From a virus, in the IMG/VR virus record IMGVR_UViG_3300045257_000121, positions 1 to 41,032 of that record: a DNA stretch of 41,032 nt; one strand, 5' to 3'. Both the position numbers and the translations under genes were made by a program. Position 1 is the first letter of the stretch. Every line of letters starts with the position of its first letter. Under the pieces are notes generated by a model. The model made no database searches, was not told the origin of the DNA, and saw only the letters and a program-made list of their open reading frames with translations. This document shows positions 7,294 to 14,192 of this stretch, piece after piece.

Positions 7294-7688
7294 CACCGAG
7301 GCAAGAACTGATCGATCTGGCGGCCCTTGCCAATATTTCAATGGATGGCATGTCGAGGGCGAACGCTGACGCATATCTCGCTGGAAAGTTCGCCCAGGTC
7401 GAGGACGCGGCGTTCGAGAAAGGGCGCGTTGCTGGTTATCAGGCGGAACGAGAACGAAATCGCCTTGTGTCGTCCCGCGCAAATCACACGCTTGTTGCCG
7501 TAACGCAGCTTCTTCCTACGCGGGCCTCGTGGACCGTCGCCGAAATCAAGGAAAAGCTCGCCGCCGAGGCCATCCCCACAAAGCAACTCTACAACGCGCT
7601 TGGGTATTTGGTCAAAACCGGGCGCATCGAACGAACCGGTTACGGGAGATATCTTGGCGCCATCCGCGCCCTCAAAGGAGCCCCATGA
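7290..7688 (+). CDS. hypothetical protein with winged-helix-like C-terminus (132 aa)
   Basis: Helical N-terminal half (EDAAFEKGRVAGYQAERERN). The C-terminal half reads as a compact winged helix: SWTVAEIKEKL, TKQLYNALGYLVKTGRIER, GRYL. This suggests DNA binding or a fold used in small phage regulators. ATGA-coupled. Confidence 0.65.
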   Translation: MTPRQELIDLAALANISMDGMSRANADAYLAGKFAQVEDAAFEKGRVAGYQAERERNRLVSSRANHTLVAVTQLLPTRASWTVAEIKEKLAAEAIPTKQLYNALGYLVKTGRIERTGYGRYLGAIRALKGAP

Positions 7689-7945
7689 TGCCGAAGTATC
7701 GCAAGAAACCAGTCGTCATCGATGCCTTCCAGCTTCGTGCCGGCGAGCAAGATAGCTCGATCGCCGGGGACGTCGTTGCCGGAATAGCACGTTACACCGA
7801 GGACGATTGCCTGCTGATCTCCACTCTTGAGGGGGAGATGCTTGCGCGCCCAGGCGATTGGATCATCCGTGGCGTCAAGGGCGAACTCTATCCCTGCAAG
7901 CCCGACATCTTCGCAGCAACCTACGAGCCTGTGGAGTCCCCATGA
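7685..7945 (+). CDS. conserved small phage protein (PGDWIIRGVKGE family)
   Basis: 86 residues. N-terminal KYRKKPVVIDAFQL and C-terminal PGDWIIRGVKGELYPCKPDI are hallmarks of a family found in very many phages and prophages, function unknown. Two ATGs (7685, 7688) are possible; the first overlaps the previous stop. Confidence 0.8.
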   Translation: MMPKYRKKPVVIDAFQLRAGEQDSSIAGDVVAGIARYTEDDCLLISTLEGEMLARPGDWIIRGVKGELYPCKPDIFAATYEPVESP

Positions 7946-8163
7946 TGCCGGACAGCAGCGAGCGGGGCGGATGGCGGACGATCGAGAGCGCGCCGAAGCA
8001 GGTAACACTCCTGCTCTATGCGGCCGATTCTAATTTTCCCGAAGACAGTTTTTTCTTCGGATCATTCTGGAGCGGAGAATGGCTAGATAACAGCAGCCAT
8101 TTGGTTATGCCGACACACTGGATGCCCCTCCCCGCACCACCCGAGGAACCGAGGAAGAGATGA
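7942..8163 (+). CDS. DUF551-like small phage protein
   Basis: 73 residues beginning WRTIESAPK and ending THWMPLPAPPEEPRK, the typical frame of the DUF551-type phage proteins, whose role is not known. Starts at one of two adjacent ATGs overlapping the upstream stop. Confidence 0.75.
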   Translation: MMPDSSERGGWRTIESAPKQVTLLLYAADSNFPEDSFFFGSFWSGEWLDNSSHLVMPTHWMPLPAPPEEPRKR

Positions 8164-8306
8164 TGACACCCACCAGCCCATGCGTATGCGGTCACGCGCC
8201 CGAAGAGCATGGCGGCGATCCCGAATATCCTGGATCGACAGCCTGTCAGGTCAACGATTGCGATTGCTGCTCTTACGAGAGCGACGGAAGCGAGGACGAA
8301 GAATGA
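8160..8306 (+). CDS. cysteine-rich micro-protein (48 aa)
   Basis: ATGATG start coupled to the upstream stop. CVCGHAPEEH and then CQVNDCDCC give six Cys and two His in 32 residues, a likely compact zinc knuckle, with an acidic tail. Similar small Cys proteins (CxCGHxxxxH...C...CxC) occur in many phages without known role. Confidence 0.65.
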   Translation: MMTPTSPCVCGHAPEEHGGDPEYPGSTACQVNDCDCCSYESDGSEDEE

Positions 8307-8494
8307 CCACCCCGACCGTCACCCCCGATCCCGCGGGTAAATGCCAGTGGTGCGGAATGATCCACGTTGCGCGCTGTCCGCTCGTCAGGGCGCTGGAATA
8401 TTTCGACAACGGGATGCTGAAGCGCGTCGAGTTTCACGATCCGTTGCCGATAAATTGGGATGCGTTGCGTCCCCTGACAGGAGCGTCGCGATGA
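8303..8494 (+). CDS. small zinc-finger-like phage protein (63 aa)
   Basis: ATGA-coupled. CQWCGMIHVARCP supplies C-x2-C...H...C; the following VRALEYFDNGMLKRVEFHDP is a wording I recall from a conserved phage family of unknown function. It follows directly on another Cys-rich micro-protein. Confidence 0.7.
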   Translation: MTTPTVTPDPAGKCQWCGMIHVARCPLVRALEYFDNGMLKRVEFHDPLPINWDALRPLTGASR

Positions 8495-8943
8495 CCGATC
8501 CCGCCGAGATGGAGCTGGATGTCGAGGAGTTGCGCGCATGGTGCGGCAGCGTTGCAAGCAACGTGAACCAAGACCCCATGTCGCATGACGAACAGCAGGT
8601 TGTAGCCGCGCGCATCCTCGCCCTCCTCGACTCCCACGCCCGGCTGGTGGCGGAACAACTCGCCATGTCGGTCAATCTCGGCGGGGAGATCGTAGCATTG
8701 CGCGGCGATTTAGATGCAAAGGACGTCGAGATCGCCCAGCTGGAAGGCGAGAAGGCGCGGTTGCAACGGGTCGTCGATGCCGCCGCTCAGGTCAACATGA
8801 CGCTGAAAGGCGGCTTCGTAGTCTGCGCCCATTGCGGCGAGCAGGAGGATACTACCGACATGGACTACGCTCCCGAACTGGATGCAGCGCTCGCCGCCCT
8901 CACCGAATCCTCGCCGAGCACCGAGACGGGAGAGAAGACGTGA
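8491..8943 (+). CDS. coiled-coil protein with CxxC (150 aa)
   Basis: Residues about 45-100 form a long helix with heptad-like spacing (LRGDLDAKDVEIAQLEGEKA) and residues 110-116 contain CAHCGE. The family is not recognised. Phage early proteins of this pattern are usually annotated hypothetical. Confidence 0.65.
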   Translation: MTDPAEMELDVEELRAWCGSVASNVNQDPMSHDEQQVVAARILALLDSHARLVAEQLAMSVNLGGEIVALRGDLDAKDVEIAQLEGEKARLQRVVDAAAQVNMTLKGGFVVCAHCGEQEDTTDMDYAPELDAALAALTESSPSTETGEKT

Positions 8944-9158
8944 TCACTACCGGAATTATTCACGGCTTGGAAAATCCGATGGCTGATCAGATCGAAGCCC
9001 TTACGCAAGAGAACGAGCGGTTGCGCGATGCTCTGGCTTGGCTGCTGCGACGCTATTGGGTTGTCGCCCAGGCACACGGCTTCTCGAAGGAGAAAATCGC
9101 GGCGGAAAGCTTCGTTGTCAACGCCCGCGCCGCCCTCGACAAAGGACCGACGCCATGA
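8940..9158 (+). CDS. small coiled-coil protein (72 aa)
   Basis: GTG at 8940 overlaps the upstream TGA; the ATG at 8979 (MADQIEALTQENERLRDALA) is an equally good start without overlap. Leucine-zipper-like QENERLRDALAWLLRRY, followed by a second helix. Unknown function. Confidence 0.55.
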   Translation: MITTGIIHGLENPMADQIEALTQENERLRDALAWLLRRYWVVAQAHGFSKEKIAAESFVVNARAALDKGPTP

Positions 9159-9352
9159 GCGAGAGTGACATCCAACGCGAGATCCGAGATCAGTACGGAA
9201 GCAACGGTGCCGAAATGATGGACGTGCTCGATCGCATGGCTCGCGCGTCGCGACTGCCGCTGCTCCGAAAGCTGATCGAACTCGAAACGATGTCGCTGCG
9301 CCGCCACATCGACGAACTGGCCGCCGTATTGCCCCTGGAGGATCGGCCATGA
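9155..9352 (+). CDS. small helical hypothetical protein (65 aa)
   Basis: ATGA-coupled at both ends. Almost entirely helical (EMMDVLDRMARASRLPLLRK), with alternating charge. Nothing more specific can be said. Confidence 0.6.
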   Translation: MSESDIQREIRDQYGSNGAEMMDVLDRMARASRLPLLRKLIELETMSLRRHIDELAAVLPLEDRP

Positions 9353-9672
9353 CCCCCGAGGAGATCGAGCGCGTGAAGGTTACGGTTCGCGACGAATGGG
9401 GAAGCCGTCTCTGCTCATGGATCGACGACGCTCGACGCTGCTGCTCCAATCTGCTCGACATGCCGTGCCGTTGCGAATCCGTTGGTGTCGCCGTTGCTGC
9501 CGCCGTCGAACAGATCCTCCGCGACCGCCCGCTCCCCGACGACCTCGGCGAGCTGACCCGCATGCGCGACCACATGGCGTTCGAGCGGCAGCGCGTGGAC
9601 GAGAAGATCGAGCATGTCGAGTTGGCGGCGAGGCTCGAACGCGATGCCGATGCGCGGCGGGAGAAGCAATGA
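9349..9672 (+). CDS. hypothetical protein with cysteine cluster (107 aa)
   Basis: ATGA-coupled. Residues 22-42 hold C, CC, C and C (ARRCCSNLLDMPCRC), and the C-terminus is a charged helix (HMAFERQRVDEKIEHVELAA). A metal site is possible. Family unknown. Confidence 0.6.
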   Translation: MTPEEIERVKVTVRDEWGSRLCSWIDDARRCCSNLLDMPCRCESVGVAVAAAVEQILRDRPLPDDLGELTRMRDHMAFERQRVDEKIEHVELAARLERDADARREKQ

Positions 9673-10076
9673 CGGACGATCCTGACGACAAGGTCATTTT
9701 GATCTCTGATGCGAAACCCTCGGTACGCATCAAGAAGCCCCCATCGAGGGTGCCATATTGCGCACACCGACGGCTATGGATAATCAAGGAACGGCGCATG
9801 CTGGAGTGTCGGGACTGCCAGCAGCATATCGATCCCTACGACTATCTCACCGGACTTGCTGACACGGAGCAAAACGCCTTCGCTACCGTTCATGCGCACC
9901 GGAAAGAGATCGAGGAACTCAATTCCGAGCGAGGGCGGCTGAAGTCAGAAATTCTCGGCCTGAAAGCGAAACTTGGGCGAGCGACGAAAGCTGTCCTCGA
10001 CGCAGCGGACGAGGATGTCTTGCGGCCGCGTGCCTTCGACGACGCGAGCGCAGCCAATGATGGGGGCGCCGCATGA
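9669..10076 (+). CDS. zinc-finger and coiled-coil protein, last gene of the operon
   Basis: 135 residues. Residues 31-52 hold YCAHRRLWI and LECRDCQQHI, a C/H/C/C set that could bind zinc, with a short basic stretch between. A coiled coil follows (EIEELNSERGRLKSEILGLK). I recall this head-plus-coil plan in small phage proteins of unknown function. It ends the rightward run; only a 13-codon frame follows. Confidence 0.65.
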   Translation: MTDDPDDKVILISDAKPSVRIKKPPSRVPYCAHRRLWIIKERRMLECRDCQQHIDPYDYLTGLADTEQNAFATVHAHRKEIEELNSERGRLKSEILGLKAKLGRATKAVLDAADEDVLRPRAFDDASAANDGGAA

Positions 10077-10156
10077 AGACCATCGCCGACGCGCGGCGGG
10101 AGATGATGGGGTGATGGTGGAGCGCCAACCCGAAGGCTGGCGCTCTGATGGTCAGG

Positions 10157-10168
10157 GTGGTAGGGTTT
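10157..10168 (+). repeat. direct repeat GTGGTAGGGTTT, copy 1
   Basis: Identical 12-mer to 10345-10356, 188 bp apart, within the convergent gene-free stretch. It could be a protein-binding or promoter element; copies elsewhere were not noticed. Confidence 0.5.
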
Positions 10169-10344
10169 CGACAATCCGAACTTGCGTCGGAGGGAGGCGT
10201 CGTTTGCGCCGCCCGGAGCTTCTCAGGTTCCGGATCGTTGGTAGACGGCCCGGACCTTGGAGCGCCGCCCTTCGGCTCTCACTTCTCCACCTTGGTCCGG
10301 TTTCAAGGGTTAGGGCGCCGCCGTCTTACCGCCCATTCCAAAAC

Positions 10345-10356
10345 GTGGTAGGGTTT
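10345..10356 (+). repeat. direct repeat GTGGTAGGGTTT, copy 2
   Basis: Second copy, ending 4 nt before the 7-nt arm GCTGCGG that pairs with CCGCAGC at 10470-10476. Confidence 0.5.
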
Positions 10357-10360
10357 ACAT

Positions 10361-10476
10361 GCTGCGGCCGGCTGGCGTCACCGGTCTCCGTCTGGCTGGG
10401 TTCGACTCCCAATGCAGGGGCTACTGCTACCGAAAGGGATGCTCCGGAGTAGGCCGATTCGAATCCGGCCCGCAGC
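10361..10476 (+). ncRNA. possible tRNA-like structured element
   Basis: Arms 10361-10367 (GCTGCGG) and 10470-10476 (CCGCAGC) pair perfectly like an acceptor stem. They are directly joined to a T-arm-like hairpin (10453-10469, loop TTCGAAT). The 116-nt length, a mismatch closing the T stem and the lack of a clean anticodon arm speak against a working tRNA. It may be a decayed or interrupted tRNA, or chance structure. Confidence 0.25.
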
Positions 10477-10583
10477 TACTTCCCCTCCACCGTCCGCTCG
10501 CTGCAACTCCCGCAGAACCAGCTCGCCTTGCACCCAGAGAGGGTGAGCGCCAGCAGGAGAGCGAGTGTGGCGAGGCGGATCAT
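10476..10583 (-). CDS. 35-aa lipoprotein, candidate outer-membrane spanin (Rz1-like)
   Basis: Very short gene: MIRLATLALLLALTLSGC is a signal peptide ending in a lipobox (L-S-G-C, Cys18), followed by a 17-residue mature part with two further Cys. Start overlaps the stop of the Cys-rich gene above it (ATGA). Small lipoproteins at the end of a lysis-like gene group are typical of o-spanins, which link to an inner-membrane partner during lysis. The mature part is not Pro-rich as in lambda Rz1, so the role is inference. Confidence 0.55.
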   Translation of the reverse strand: MIRLATLALLLALTLSGCKASWFCGSCSERTVEGK

Positions 10584-10795
10584 GGTCGCGCCTGTGCGTA
10601 TCCGCCTGTGGCCGTCATCGCGCGCCTCGGGCATAGCGGCGCTTCGCAATCCTTGTTCGCTCCTGGCGGGCAGATACAGCCCATCTGAGGCGAAACGGCC
10701 GTCTGGATCGGCCAGTTAATGAACTGCGGGTATGGCACGCCGCCGCCGCAAATGTAGGGCGGCGTCCAACACGCCCCGGTGCACGCGCAGTTCAT
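10580..10795 (-). CDS. cysteine- and proline-rich small protein (71 aa)
   Basis: Eight Cys, with CACTGAC at the N-terminus and GCICPPGANKDCEAPLCP in the middle, plus CGGGVPYP. No signal peptide. ATGA-coupled to the gene before and after. Cys/Pro motifs of this kind occur in small phage proteins near lysis genes, but I cannot assign a function. Confidence 0.55.
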   Translation of the reverse strand: MNCACTGACWTPPYICGGGVPYPQFINWPIQTAVSPQMGCICPPGANKDCEAPLCPRRAMTATGGYAQARP

Positions 10796-10977
10796 GCCTG
10801 CGCTGCCCGCAAAGCCGCCTCCGCCTTCCCCTGCGCGATGAGCGCCTGGATGGTCACCTGATGCTCGTCGGTGAGGTCGGGGGCATGCGGCGCCAGTGCG
10901 CTCGACACCGCCTCCACGGCGCCGGGGGCGTACTGCAAGACGATCTGCAGCAGCCCGAGCAGCAAGGGGATGGGCAT
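10792..10977 (-). CDS. small hydrophobic protein (61 aa)
   Basis: ATG at 10977 is preferred over the TTG at 10998, which would overlap the upstream gene. N-terminal hydrophobic segment (IPLLLGLLQIVLQYAPG), then a helical C-terminus. Might be a membrane-associated accessory of the lysis-like cluster. ATGA-coupled downstream. Confidence 0.6.
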   Translation of the reverse strand: MPIPLLLGLLQIVLQYAPGAVEAVSSALAPHAPDLTDEHQVTIQALIAQGKAEAALRAAQA

Positions 10978-10978
10978 C

Positions 10979-11287
10979 CTATTTCGCCGCGGCCGCAATC
11001 GCCTGCAGCGCGCCCGTCTGCTGGTTCAGCCACGCAACCGACGTCGGATCGGCGGCGAGCTTAGCAACGGCGTCGGCAGTGGCGCAGCCGGCGACGAGAT
11101 ACGCGTTGATCGACGCGACGGTGTTGGCCGCACCGCCCTTGGTCAGCCCGGCGGCCGTGTTGCTGGCCTGGATGGCGGTGATGCAGGCCGCCTGCACGTC
11201 GGCGACGGCCATGCTGACCTGGCTGGCGGTGCAGGCGACGAGCGTGCTCCCGACGAGCAGTGCGATGGCGACGGCGATGCGTTTCAT
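10979..11287 (-). CDS. secreted or lipoprotein-like small protein (102 aa)
   Basis: Signal peptide MKRIAVAIALLVGSTLVAC with a lipobox-like LVAC at residues 16-19. The mature part is Ala-rich and helical (VADVQAACITAIQASN), with two more Cys. Lies between a holin-like gene and a hydrophobic gene, so a lysis accessory or envelope role is possible. Overlaps the upstream gene by 4 nt. Confidence 0.65.
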   Translation of the reverse strand: MKRIAVAIALLVGSTLVACTASQVSMAVADVQAACITAIQASNTAAGLTKGGAANTVASINAYLVAGCATADAVAKLAADPTSVAWLNQQTGALQAIAAAAK

Positions 11288-11562
11288 GGGGTGAGTCCTT
11301 TCATGGCGGCGGTGTCGGCGGGAGCGGCTTTGACGGCAGACGCGACGGTGGCCTGGACCGGCAGACCGCTGGCCGCTGCGGTGATGACCGCTGCCTTCTG
11401 CTGCTGCTTCTGGTAGAGCGACCAGCCGAGCCCGATGAGCACCATTATGGCGCCGATCGCGTCCTGCGCCTGGCCGCTGGTGGCGTAGCCGTTTGCAACG
11501 AGCGCGCCGCCGGCCGTCGTCAGGACGTGGCGAACGATACCGAGAATTTCTGTTTGGTCCAT
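11284..11562 (-). CDS. Pam3-gp28-like putative holin
   Basis: 92 residues. The N-terminus (VRHVLTTAGGALVANGYATS) and the following hydrophobic IGAIMVLIGLGWSLYQK match the Pam3-gp28 holin-type family: one or two membrane segments and a short cytoplasmic tail. Holins form the inner-membrane lesion that times lysis. The C-terminus is extended by an Ala-rich tail. It is the best holin candidate in the window. Confidence 0.7.
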   Translation of the reverse strand: MDQTEILGIVRHVLTTAGGALVANGYATSGQAQDAIGAIMVLIGLGWSLYQKQQQKAAVITAAASGLPVQATVASAVKAAPADTAAMKGLTP

Positions 11563-11565
11563 TGA

Positions 11566-11748
11566 TCAGTACCTCAGGCCGTGGAGACCGAAGCCACCGC
11601 CGCCGAACAGGAGGAATAGCACGATGATGAGCGCAATGATTCCGATGCTGGGACCACCCCAGCCGCCGCCCCAGCCCTGCTGATGGCCGTAGTAGCCGCC
11701 AAACCCTCCGCCGCAGAGCAGCAGGATGACGATGATCACGAGCAGCAT
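11566..11748 (-). CDS. two-span glycine-rich membrane protein (60 aa)
   Basis: Two hydrophobic segments (residues 2-12 LLVIIVILLLC and 35-48 IGIIALIIVLFLLF) separated by a Gly/Trp-rich turn (GWGGGWGGPS). Resembles small DUF3309-type membrane proteins of Proteobacteria. Located directly before the holin-like gene, 3 nt apart; it could be a second holin or an antiholin. Confidence 0.65.
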   Translation of the reverse strand: MLLVIIVILLLCGGGFGGYYGHQQGWGGGWGGPSIGIIALIIVLFLLFGGGGFGLHGLRY

Positions 11749-11807
11749 GGCGAATCCTCCATCTCGGCGGGTTGGCGGCGAGCGCGATTGCCCGCCGCCG
11801 CGCCGTA

Positions 11808-12353
11808 CTATGCGACCGTGGCGCTGAGGCCGATCGAGCCGAGAGTCTGGACCGGAACCGGGTCCGCCTGAACGGAGACAGCGTCGGTCACCGAGAACGA
11901 GACGCCCGCAACAGTGAGCGTGAGCGATACAACATCGCTTGGCGTCGTCTGACCTGGGTCAGTCGGCGTGTAGACCGCCGAGAGGCCGTCTGCCGATGCG
12001 ACGAGCGCGCCGGTGGCGGGAGTGGACGTCGACCATGACGGGATCGAGTCCGGCGATGGTGCTGTGGCCATCGGCATGGGCGGCGTTGCGGTATCCATCC
12101 AAAGGATCTTGTAAGTGATGGTTTGGCCGAAACCTACGGTGGTCGTCATTTTGATCTCCTGATTTGGGAGAAGCCGGTGGACTTTCCCGTTCACGACAAG
12201 CCAGGGAACAGCGTTCTTCTGGTGAAGAAGCCCCGAAACATCCTCCAGGACTTCTAGGATATCGAGCAAAAGGTCAATCGTGATCTTCTGCTCGGCTACG
12301 ATCTGCTTTTGATACCAGGTCGTATCTTGGATTGGGTGATGTCTCCTGCTCAT
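11808..12353 (-). CDS. virion-type protein with Ig-like C-terminal domain (181 aa)
   Basis: Residues 1-68 are helical and charged (QKITIDLLLDILEVLEDVSG). Residues 69-181 are beta-rich and Ser/Thr/Pro-rich with a tandem Ig-like pattern (VSLTLTVAGVSFSVTDAV). Such domains decorate virion surfaces or tail parts and bind carbohydrate weakly. An in-frame ATG at 12149 has a strong AGGAG ribosome site before it and would give only the Ig-like domain (113 aa). ATGA-coupled to the upstream gene. Confidence 0.65.
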   Translation of the reverse strand: MSRRHHPIQDTTWYQKQIVAEQKITIDLLLDILEVLEDVSGLLHQKNAVPWLVVNGKVHRLLPNQEIKMTTTVGFGQTITYKILWMDTATPPMPMATAPSPDSIPSWSTSTPATGALVASADGLSAVYTPTDPGQTTPSDVVSLTLTVAGVSFSVTDAVSVQADPVPVQTLGSIGLSATVA

Positions 12354-12682
12354 TCGCCCTCCTTTTCTGACTTGGACGGCGGAATTGCCGCAAGGTGCGC
12401 CGCAAGACTGGCCCGCTCGGTGAGGGCGCCTTCTCGTTGCCCTTGGGCGAGCGAGGCCGCCTGGAGCTGCGCGGTGATCGAATCGGTATTCATCTTCAGT
12501 TCTGCGACGTTTGTTTTGACCGCGCCAAGCACCGCAGCGTTCGCTTGCGATGATTTTTTAGCATGATTTGCCGATCTCGTCGCGAGATATGCGAAGAGCG
12601 CCGTCAGGACGGTGATCCATGGCGTGAGAGCTTCGCCAGCCGCCCTGACGTGCGCCAGGATCGTCAGCAGGTCAGGGTTCAA
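12350..12682 (-). CDS. single-span membrane protein with coiled coil (110 aa)
   Basis: Start chosen as TTG at 12682, which overlaps the preceding stop (TTGA); longer readings run into the upstream gene. A hydrophobic segment about residues 17-37 (TPWITVLTALFAYLAT) is followed by a long helical, Gln/Ala-rich region. The layout (membrane anchor plus periplasmic helix) is that of inner-membrane spanins, but also of many phage membrane proteins. Confidence 0.55.
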   Translation of the reverse strand: MNPDLLTILAHVRAAGEALTPWITVLTALFAYLATRSANHAKKSSQANAAVLGAVKTNVAELKMNTDSITAQLQAASLAQGQREGALTERASLAAHLAAIPPSKSEKEGE

Positions 12683-12921
12683 AGGTGCACGCTGCGCAGG
12701 ATCAGCGTAACGATGATCCCCGCCATTCCCACAATCAATGTGCCGGCGCAACCGAGCATGATTGCCTTAATCTGGCCGATGCTGTCGAGGACCTGACCCC
12801 ATCGGAGGGCGCAGATTTCCTCGTGCTTATCGAGACGGGCTGCCAATTCAGCGACCGATTCGTCGCGTGGGCGCAGGTGATCGACGTGCCCTCTGCTTCG
12901 CCACGGTTCTTCACCTTTCAT
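12679..12921 (-). CDS. holin-like small membrane protein (80 aa)
   Basis: ATG at 12921 with GGAGG eight nt upstream; longer readings lack a site and enter the tail-fibre gap. Residues 20-45 are helical (SVAELAARLDKHEEICALRW) and residues 55-75 are one membrane helix (LGCAGTLIVGMAGIIVTLIL). The helix-then-membrane layout with a HEEIC motif resembles XhlA-type phage membrane proteins linked to lysis. Confidence 0.6.
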   Translation of the reverse strand: MKGEEPWRSRGHVDHLRPRDESVAELAARLDKHEEICALRWGQVLDSIGQIKAIMLGCAGTLIVGMAGIIVTLILRSVHL

Positions 12922-12968
12922 TGCGCGAGCCTCCAAGGGCAAACATGCGGGGAACGCTTTCGTTGCTA

Positions 12969-14192
12969 CTATCCGACTTTCACAAATTCGGCCGTGAGGT
13001 AGACCTCGGGCTCCGTATTTCCGGACCCGTTCAGCGCCGTCCCGCCCACCGTCGTTCCGGACGCCCACTCCTGGAACTTTAAGTTCTTTTGGGCAGCGAT
13101 TGTAAAGCGCGCCCTTATTGGCCCATTGGGCACGTTCGTTACAACAATAGCAGAAACACTGGCAGATGCTCCGTTAACGCCAACGATGCGATTGCTATTT
13201 ATATCAACCTGAACCACCGAATCTGTAGTATTAAATAGCCTAACCCTATTTCCGTTTACGCCACCTGGCGTTGATACTATAATGGCGGTGACATCGTATG
13301 TGCCAGCTGGCAGCGTGATATTCGGTGTTGATACGGCGGTTACACCGCCTATCGTATTTAGTACTATTGTGTTTAGATCACGATCCGTGAAAGTATTTGC
13401 GGTAATTGAACTACCAGCCGAACCGCTCGCCTTGCGATCTTGAACGACAACCGTTCCCCCAACAAAGCTCGGCTGGCCGCCGGAACGCATGTAGTTGGCG
13501 CATCGCCAGTTGCCCGAGCCCTCGGATACCATAATCGCGACGTCGCCAGCCGCGGTCGTGATGCTCGCGGCACCCGGCAGGATGAGCGTCGTGGCGTTGT
13601 GCGTCAGCGTCAGGATGCCGGCAAATTCGAGGAAGCGCTTGGTGCCGGCCGTGACCGTATCGAACGCGGTGATGGTCGTCGTGCCGGTGACCTGGAGATA
13701 GTTCGCTGATGCCGCGCCGATGTTGGTCGTGGTCGCGCTCGCGATCGTGCCTGACGTCTCGACGTATCCCGAGGACTGCGGATTGAGCAGTTCCCATGCC
13801 GTGTTCGCCAGCACATAGCAGAGGATCATCTCGTAGCCGGCGCCTACGATATCGCCGATCGCCAGGGCCTTGTTGCCGTTCTTCGTGATCGTGTGCGCGG
13901 TGAGGCCGTTCGGGGCAAAGGTCGGAGTCGTTGTCGCGTTCGCTGCGGTTGCGCGGACGCGAGCCATCATGCCGTCCGTCAAAGCATCTGGTGCAGGAGC
14001 AAGCGTTGCGGTCAAGGCATCGGCTGTTCCACCTGCTGTCACCGGCCGCAATGCACCGATAGATTGCGAGATCATGGCTCGCATTCCATCGTTGATGATC
14101 GAGGGCGGGCAGCCTTCACCTATGTTAAGAGACTGGACCGACGTATTGCTCGCCGCCGTCGTGCTCATGTCCCACAGGCTAGATCCAGTCAT
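12969..14192 (-). CDS. tail fibre / receptor-binding protein
   Basis: 407 residues. The N-terminus (STTAASNTSVQSLNIGEGCP, INDGMRAMISQSIGAL) is the typical opening of podo- and siphophage tail-fibre proteins, followed by beta-repeat-like Thr/Ala-rich shaft sequence. The last about 150 residues (from DRKASGSAGSS; LPAGTYDVTAIIVSTPGG; TAEFVKVG) look like a C1q/TNF-like jelly-roll head for receptor binding. DNA coding that head (about 12969-13430) is clearly less GC-rich than the shaft, suggesting exchange. It begins next to an oppositely oriented HNH gene. Confidence 0.8.
   Translation of the reverse strand: MTGSSLWDMSTTAASNTSVQSLNIGEGCPPSIINDGMRAMISQSIGALRPVTAGGTADALTATLAPAPDALTDGMMARVRATAANATTTPTFAPNGLTAHTITKNGNKALAIGDIVGAGYEMILCYVLANTAWELLNPQSSGYVETSGTIASATTTNIGAASANYLQVTGTTTITAFDTVTAGTKRFLEFAGILTLTHNATTLILPGAASITTAAGDVAIMVSEGSGNWRCANYMRSGGQPSFVGGTVVVQDRKASGSAGSSITANTFTDRDLNTIVLNTIGGVTAVSTPNITLPAGTYDVTAIIVSTPGGVNGNRVRLFNTTDSVVQVDINSNRIVGVNGASASVSAIVVTNVPNGPIRARFTIAAQKNLKFQEWASGTTVGGTALNGSGNTEPEVYLTAEFVKVG

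Larger units (their letters stand above)
10115..10475. other. gene-free structured stretch between convergent operons
   Basis: No convincing gene on either strand for 361 nt. Contents: a hairpin at 10122-10145 (AGCGCCA...TGGCGCT), a compound hairpin at 10250-10300 (CCGGACC...GGTCCGG with an inner GGAG/CTCC pair), a repeated 12-mer GTGGTAGGGTTT (10157 and 10345), and two T-loop-like motifs (GGTTCGACTCC, GATTCGAATCC). The position, where rightward and leftward transcription meet, suits termination signals, but I see no T tract typical of intrinsic terminators. Confidence 0.55.

Noticed and set aside
8865-9767. 300-codon leftward open frame
   Set aside because: Lies opposite four well-coupled rightward genes, Arg/Ser-rich shadow composition.
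10073-10114. 13-codon gene after the last rightward gene (MKTIADARREMMG)
   Set aside because: ATGA overlap exists but the product is too short to support.
10361-10476. Functional tRNA gene
   Set aside because: Acceptor and T-arm pairing exist, but 116 nt is too long, the T stem has an A-C mismatch at its closing pair and no anticodon arm with a U33-type loop is evident. Kept only as a low-confidence structured element.
12969-14192. Diversity-generating retroelement acting on the tail fibre
   Set aside because: No reverse transcriptase gene and no template/variable repeat pair seen in the window.
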